Shown: piece after piece, positions 60,801 through 64,000 of the stretch | How positions within the stretch are numbered: position 1 is the stretch's first letter | Layout: each line of letters starts with the position of its first letter | Assembly (NCBI RefSeq): GCF_021155765.1 | Contig: NC_060110.1 | Coordinates: 13,662,001-13,726,000 of the forward strand | Origin: Diprion similis | Lineage: Eukaryota > Arthropoda > Insecta > Hymenoptera > Diprionidae | Reading direction: 5' to 3' | DNA: 64,000 nucleotides | The notes under the pieces: model-generated | Seen by the model: only the letters and a program-made list of their open reading frames with translations | The model's database searches: none | Told to the model about the DNA's origin: nothing | Translations under genes and position numbers: made by a program

Positions 60801-61893
60801 AGTCGCCCGAGTTAACCGTCGACGCGACGGCCGCAGTCAGTAACATCTTTGGATAATCGGAATTCAATTAAGCCATTAGCATCGGGGCTTGGCTGCTCGG
60901 TAAGGGTAACAAGCAGGCAAGAGGGGTTGCTGGCTGGAGCCGGGGTTAAAAGGGACTCGAACCTAATGCGAAGGAAAATCGAACTACCCGCAGAAACAAC
61001 AAGCAAGAATTCCGCTCGTTGAATAGTAAAGAAGCTGCTGGAGCTGCTGCCTCGCGATCCGATATTTATTCACTCGACTTCATCCCGGTAGAGAATGTTC
61101 CTCCTTTTCAGCAGAAAATGCGGTGCTGCGATAGCTGGAATAAAATCACAAATATTGTACTAATGAAAGGCTCATCTTTTTTTAATACAAATATTCGTAA
61201 ACATTGAGAGCATTTTTTATCCCACGTCAACACACCACGGTTAATTCGAAAATCGGACGCCGGTGCTTGTTGATCTTCAAAGAACAAACAACCTGATCAA
61301 TTATGGAAGTGGGCTTCCGATCCACGTGTAAGCTGATTTCGAGTAACCTCATCCTCGTGATTCTTTTTCAGTGTTATCCATTGTCAGCACGGGATTGATT
61401 GATGGATTTATGCAGACAGTGGGGCCGATGCTTTATTGCTGGTAATTATGATATTTGCGTAGCCTCGATATATCGATTTATATAACCTATAAAACAGCCC
61501 CTTGACGAGATTGATAGATTATACGAAAATAACAGCCCGGCTTGAAAGAAGCTCGGCTTCTTTCTTGACAGCAGCTATTCTGGTAAGATTACATTTTCCT
61601 TGAGCACAGTTTGGATAAAAATTTTGCGTCCATCGGTTTATTATACTTGTAAATAATATCGCCATGCTCTCCTCCCTTTGGGATCTGTTTCCCGCGTCGT
61701 TTTTCCCGTCGACTAGAATTAACCGTTCGCCGAGCCGAATCGGATCCGGAATGAGTTACGTTACAGTGTCCCAACGCGTACGAGGGATGACAGGTTCGCC
61801 ATCTTTGTGACACCCGAATCCCCGTGTGTCCCATCTCCTGATATTTGACTTGACAATCTTCCGCTACGCTCTCGGACTTTTTTCTTTTCGAGT
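60801..61893. other. Spacer between the CTG and CA repeats, no gene seen
   Basis: Only short open frames are present. A further run of GCTGCTGGAGCTGCTGCC near 61030-61047 repeats the CTG theme. Confidence 0.55.
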
Positions 61894-61922
61894 TACACAC
61901 ACACACACACGCACGCACACGC

Positions 61923-61982
<60 letters not shown>

Positions 61983-61986
61983 ACAC
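61894..61986. repeat. (CA)n microsatellite, about 45 units
   Basis: This is a long CA/TG repeat with GCACGCACACGCACACGC interruptions in its first third and a nearly pure second part. It is the longest microsatellite in the window. Alternating purine-pyrimidine sequence of this length can adopt left-handed Z-DNA. A 180-codon minus frame running through it encodes CVCVCV repeats and is an artefact. Confidence 0.95.
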
Positions 61987-64000
61987 CTTCTCCAAAAACA
62001 ATCAACAGTTTGTATATTTCAAGACGGACGTTTAACCCTCCAGAAAGAACAAAGGCTGTATATCTTTTCTCTTGGTAGAATATGGAAAAGTTGAAGTGTC
62101 CTGGAATATGATTTCGATAAGAGGCCGTCAATTATATATATCTCAGGATAACTCTCGCGAGCCACTTGAATCGTTAAAGTTCTCACGAAGGCCAATCACA
62201 AGTAAGTGTAAGATCGCGTAAGTGGTTCGCACATTCCTCGCACACCTCGAGGCCATGCATCAACTATTGATGTATAACCATCGAGGCCGAGTGTTGTAGA
62301 ATAGGATCTCAACTCTTGAAAACCTCCAGAAAATAGTGAGGCTTGCACTTATCATAATCGATGCATACTTTCACATTCGACGCCTTTGGCAAGTCTTACG
62401 AATCCGTAGGAAAGAGGGTGAATTTGAAGTGACCGTATGAGTAAAGGCTGCGCAAAGCCGCGAGATATATACTCGCGTCTCAAGAATTCTGAGTAGGATT
62501 GGTACAAACACGCCATGCATCTCGCGCAACGACGAGAGACAAATGCAGTAGCTCAAACGCAGGACCGCAGACTCGAGGGTACAGATCAGCTTGCATCAAT
62601 ATACCGGGCACGAAGCAGCCGGAAGAGGGCGAAGTGGATCGTATTGCGTTACTTTGGGGGACATCTTCGCCCCCGACCCCAAGACCCCGACCAGCCCGTC
62701 ACCCAGTCATACATCAACTCTAATATTGGACTCTTACGAGGATATATCGCGATATCGTTGTCTAGTTCTTACCTCGTCCCGCGCACGCCGCTTCTTTTTC
62801 TTTTTCTTTTTCTTCTTCTTATTTTCGGTCTTCTACTCATCTCCTAACTCTATTTCACCCTCGCTTTTATAGCCAACTGTGAAACGTATTCTGAATATCC
62901 GCAGCTCGTTTCTATAAATTCGTCAATTGAGTCACTTGAACGTTTAACGTAATCAACGATGATCAGGTATTTAATTCTGGAAAAACATCAGTATTTGGAA
63001 AACGTGAAAGTTTTACTACGAGCTTATGAATAATATTGAGAACTTTTATTATCGTGTTCAACTTAACAGTCTATTCTTGGTCTTTCGTTTCCATGAAAGA
63101 ATCTAAGCATGAAAAAATTTTTATTCGCAAAATCTTTTACCTCCATAGGTTTTTTCATACATGTTTATTCACTTTCTTTAAACCGTGTGCAACAGTATAA
63201 TTTTTCCCACATGCCATTGTTCATGATCAACACCAATCTCAGCTGGTCAGGGTCGATGTTTAAATCACCCTCGAAACTCTAACAGCACAATTCTTTCTAT
63301 TCCGATGCCGAAGAATTCTTGTCTGCTGTGCAATTATGAAGGGTGGGGGAAGGCGATCAAGGCAGATCGCATGGGGTCGCAGGATCGTTTCGGAATGGTG
63401 GATGATATCAAAGCGAAGTGGGTGGATCGCAGGTGACAGGAGTCACCCTTCGTTAGGATGAGGTGTCAGTCATTCGATCCGGCTCCCTCTTCGTCACCTA
63501 GCGCGACGCCAACGACGTCCTCAAATATTCCGTTTGTGCTCAATCCGCGACTAACTCGTCGCCGCATGTGACTCGCCTCGTAATGATCAGAACCCGCGCC
63601 ACTGCCCCAAATTCATGCGATTTTTCTTCATCCCCTGGCGGCTGTACGAGCTCGATGATTCACATTCAGGTTTTTGTATTGGGCCTTCCATGCCCCGCAA
63701 AGCCAACCTGCCGTAAATTTATTATTTTGGAAAATAAAAGGGTTAATGATTGGGTCTAAACATGCCAATAACCGGTACACTTACGTTAAATTTAAAATGT
63801 ATTATTTACAATGCCGTGTTGGAAATTCCAGTGCATTTAAACTTTTTTTTAAAACGAGTGATGAAATTGAGTTCAAGCGTTTTACGAGTTTGAACAATAG
63901 TATGGTTAAAAAAAAAAAAAACAACGTGTGTCACATCTAATATGCGGATAAATGTCAGAGATTAGAAATGAAAATTACAAATAAGGATTTTTTTTTCTTA
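61987..64000. other. Gene-free right end
   Basis: No gene is seen. The block contains a TTTTTC/TTC-rich tract (62792-62820), and A- and T-rich runs close to the right end (63908-63921 and others). The sequence is AT-rich beyond 62880. Confidence 0.55.

Noticed and set aside
61589..62131. 180-codon minus-strand frame with a CVCVCV segment
   Set aside because: It is produced by the CA/TG microsatellite, which has no stops in any frame.
1..64000. CRISPR array, bacterial operons or defence systems
   Set aside because: No regularly spaced repeats with unique spacers and no prokaryotic gene organisation; introns, eukaryotic tRNAs and TATA/initiator promoters show this is animal nuclear DNA.

Overview
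This window looks like animal nuclear DNA, most likely from an insect. The two tRNA genes have intact eukaryotic internal promoters. The one complete gene has an arthropod-style core promoter, with a TATA box 31 bases upstream of a TCAGTC initiator. The rest is dominated by long A/T runs, microsatellites and unconstrained sequence. CpG is common and the sequence alternates between AT-rich and GC-rich blocks, which would suit a hymenopteran, but that is inference. There are no bacterial operons, CRISPR arrays or insertion sequences.

The window is very gene-poor. All well-supported genes lie between about 20.7 and 30.4 kb. In order they are: a probable minus-strand terminal coding exon (20778-20903) followed by poly(A) signals; tRNA-Asn(GTT) (22565-22638, +); tRNA-Thr(AGT) (22966-23039, +); the first coding exon of a nucleoporin Nup88-like gene (23327-23536, +) with an initiator and a good splice donor; and an intact single-exon minus-strand gene for a 259-residue secreted helical protein (29495-30274) with a clear TATA/initiator promoter. 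Downstream of that gene, in its likely 3' region, are three related repeat copies. Two of them face each other and form a long imperfect hairpin that contains poly(A) signals.

The left flank (1-20.7 kb) and right flank (30.4-64 kb) contain no gene I can recognise. They hold mono-, di-, tri- and tetranucleotide repeats, G-rich or C-rich tracts that could form quadruplexes, an 8-bp GACGTC minisatellite, several perfect short hairpins and two stretches that resemble regulatory DNA. Open frames in these flanks are mostly short. The longer ones sit in GC-rich DNA, overlap on both strands and often lack an ATG, so I treat them as chance.

The genes present have unrelated roles (translation, nuclear pore, an extracellular protein), so no shared pathway is implied. 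The best leads are the unrecognised secreted protein with its unusually short leader and hairpin 3' flank, the Nup88 exon with no recognisable second exon in the following 40 kb, and the small minus-strand exon at 20.8 kb.
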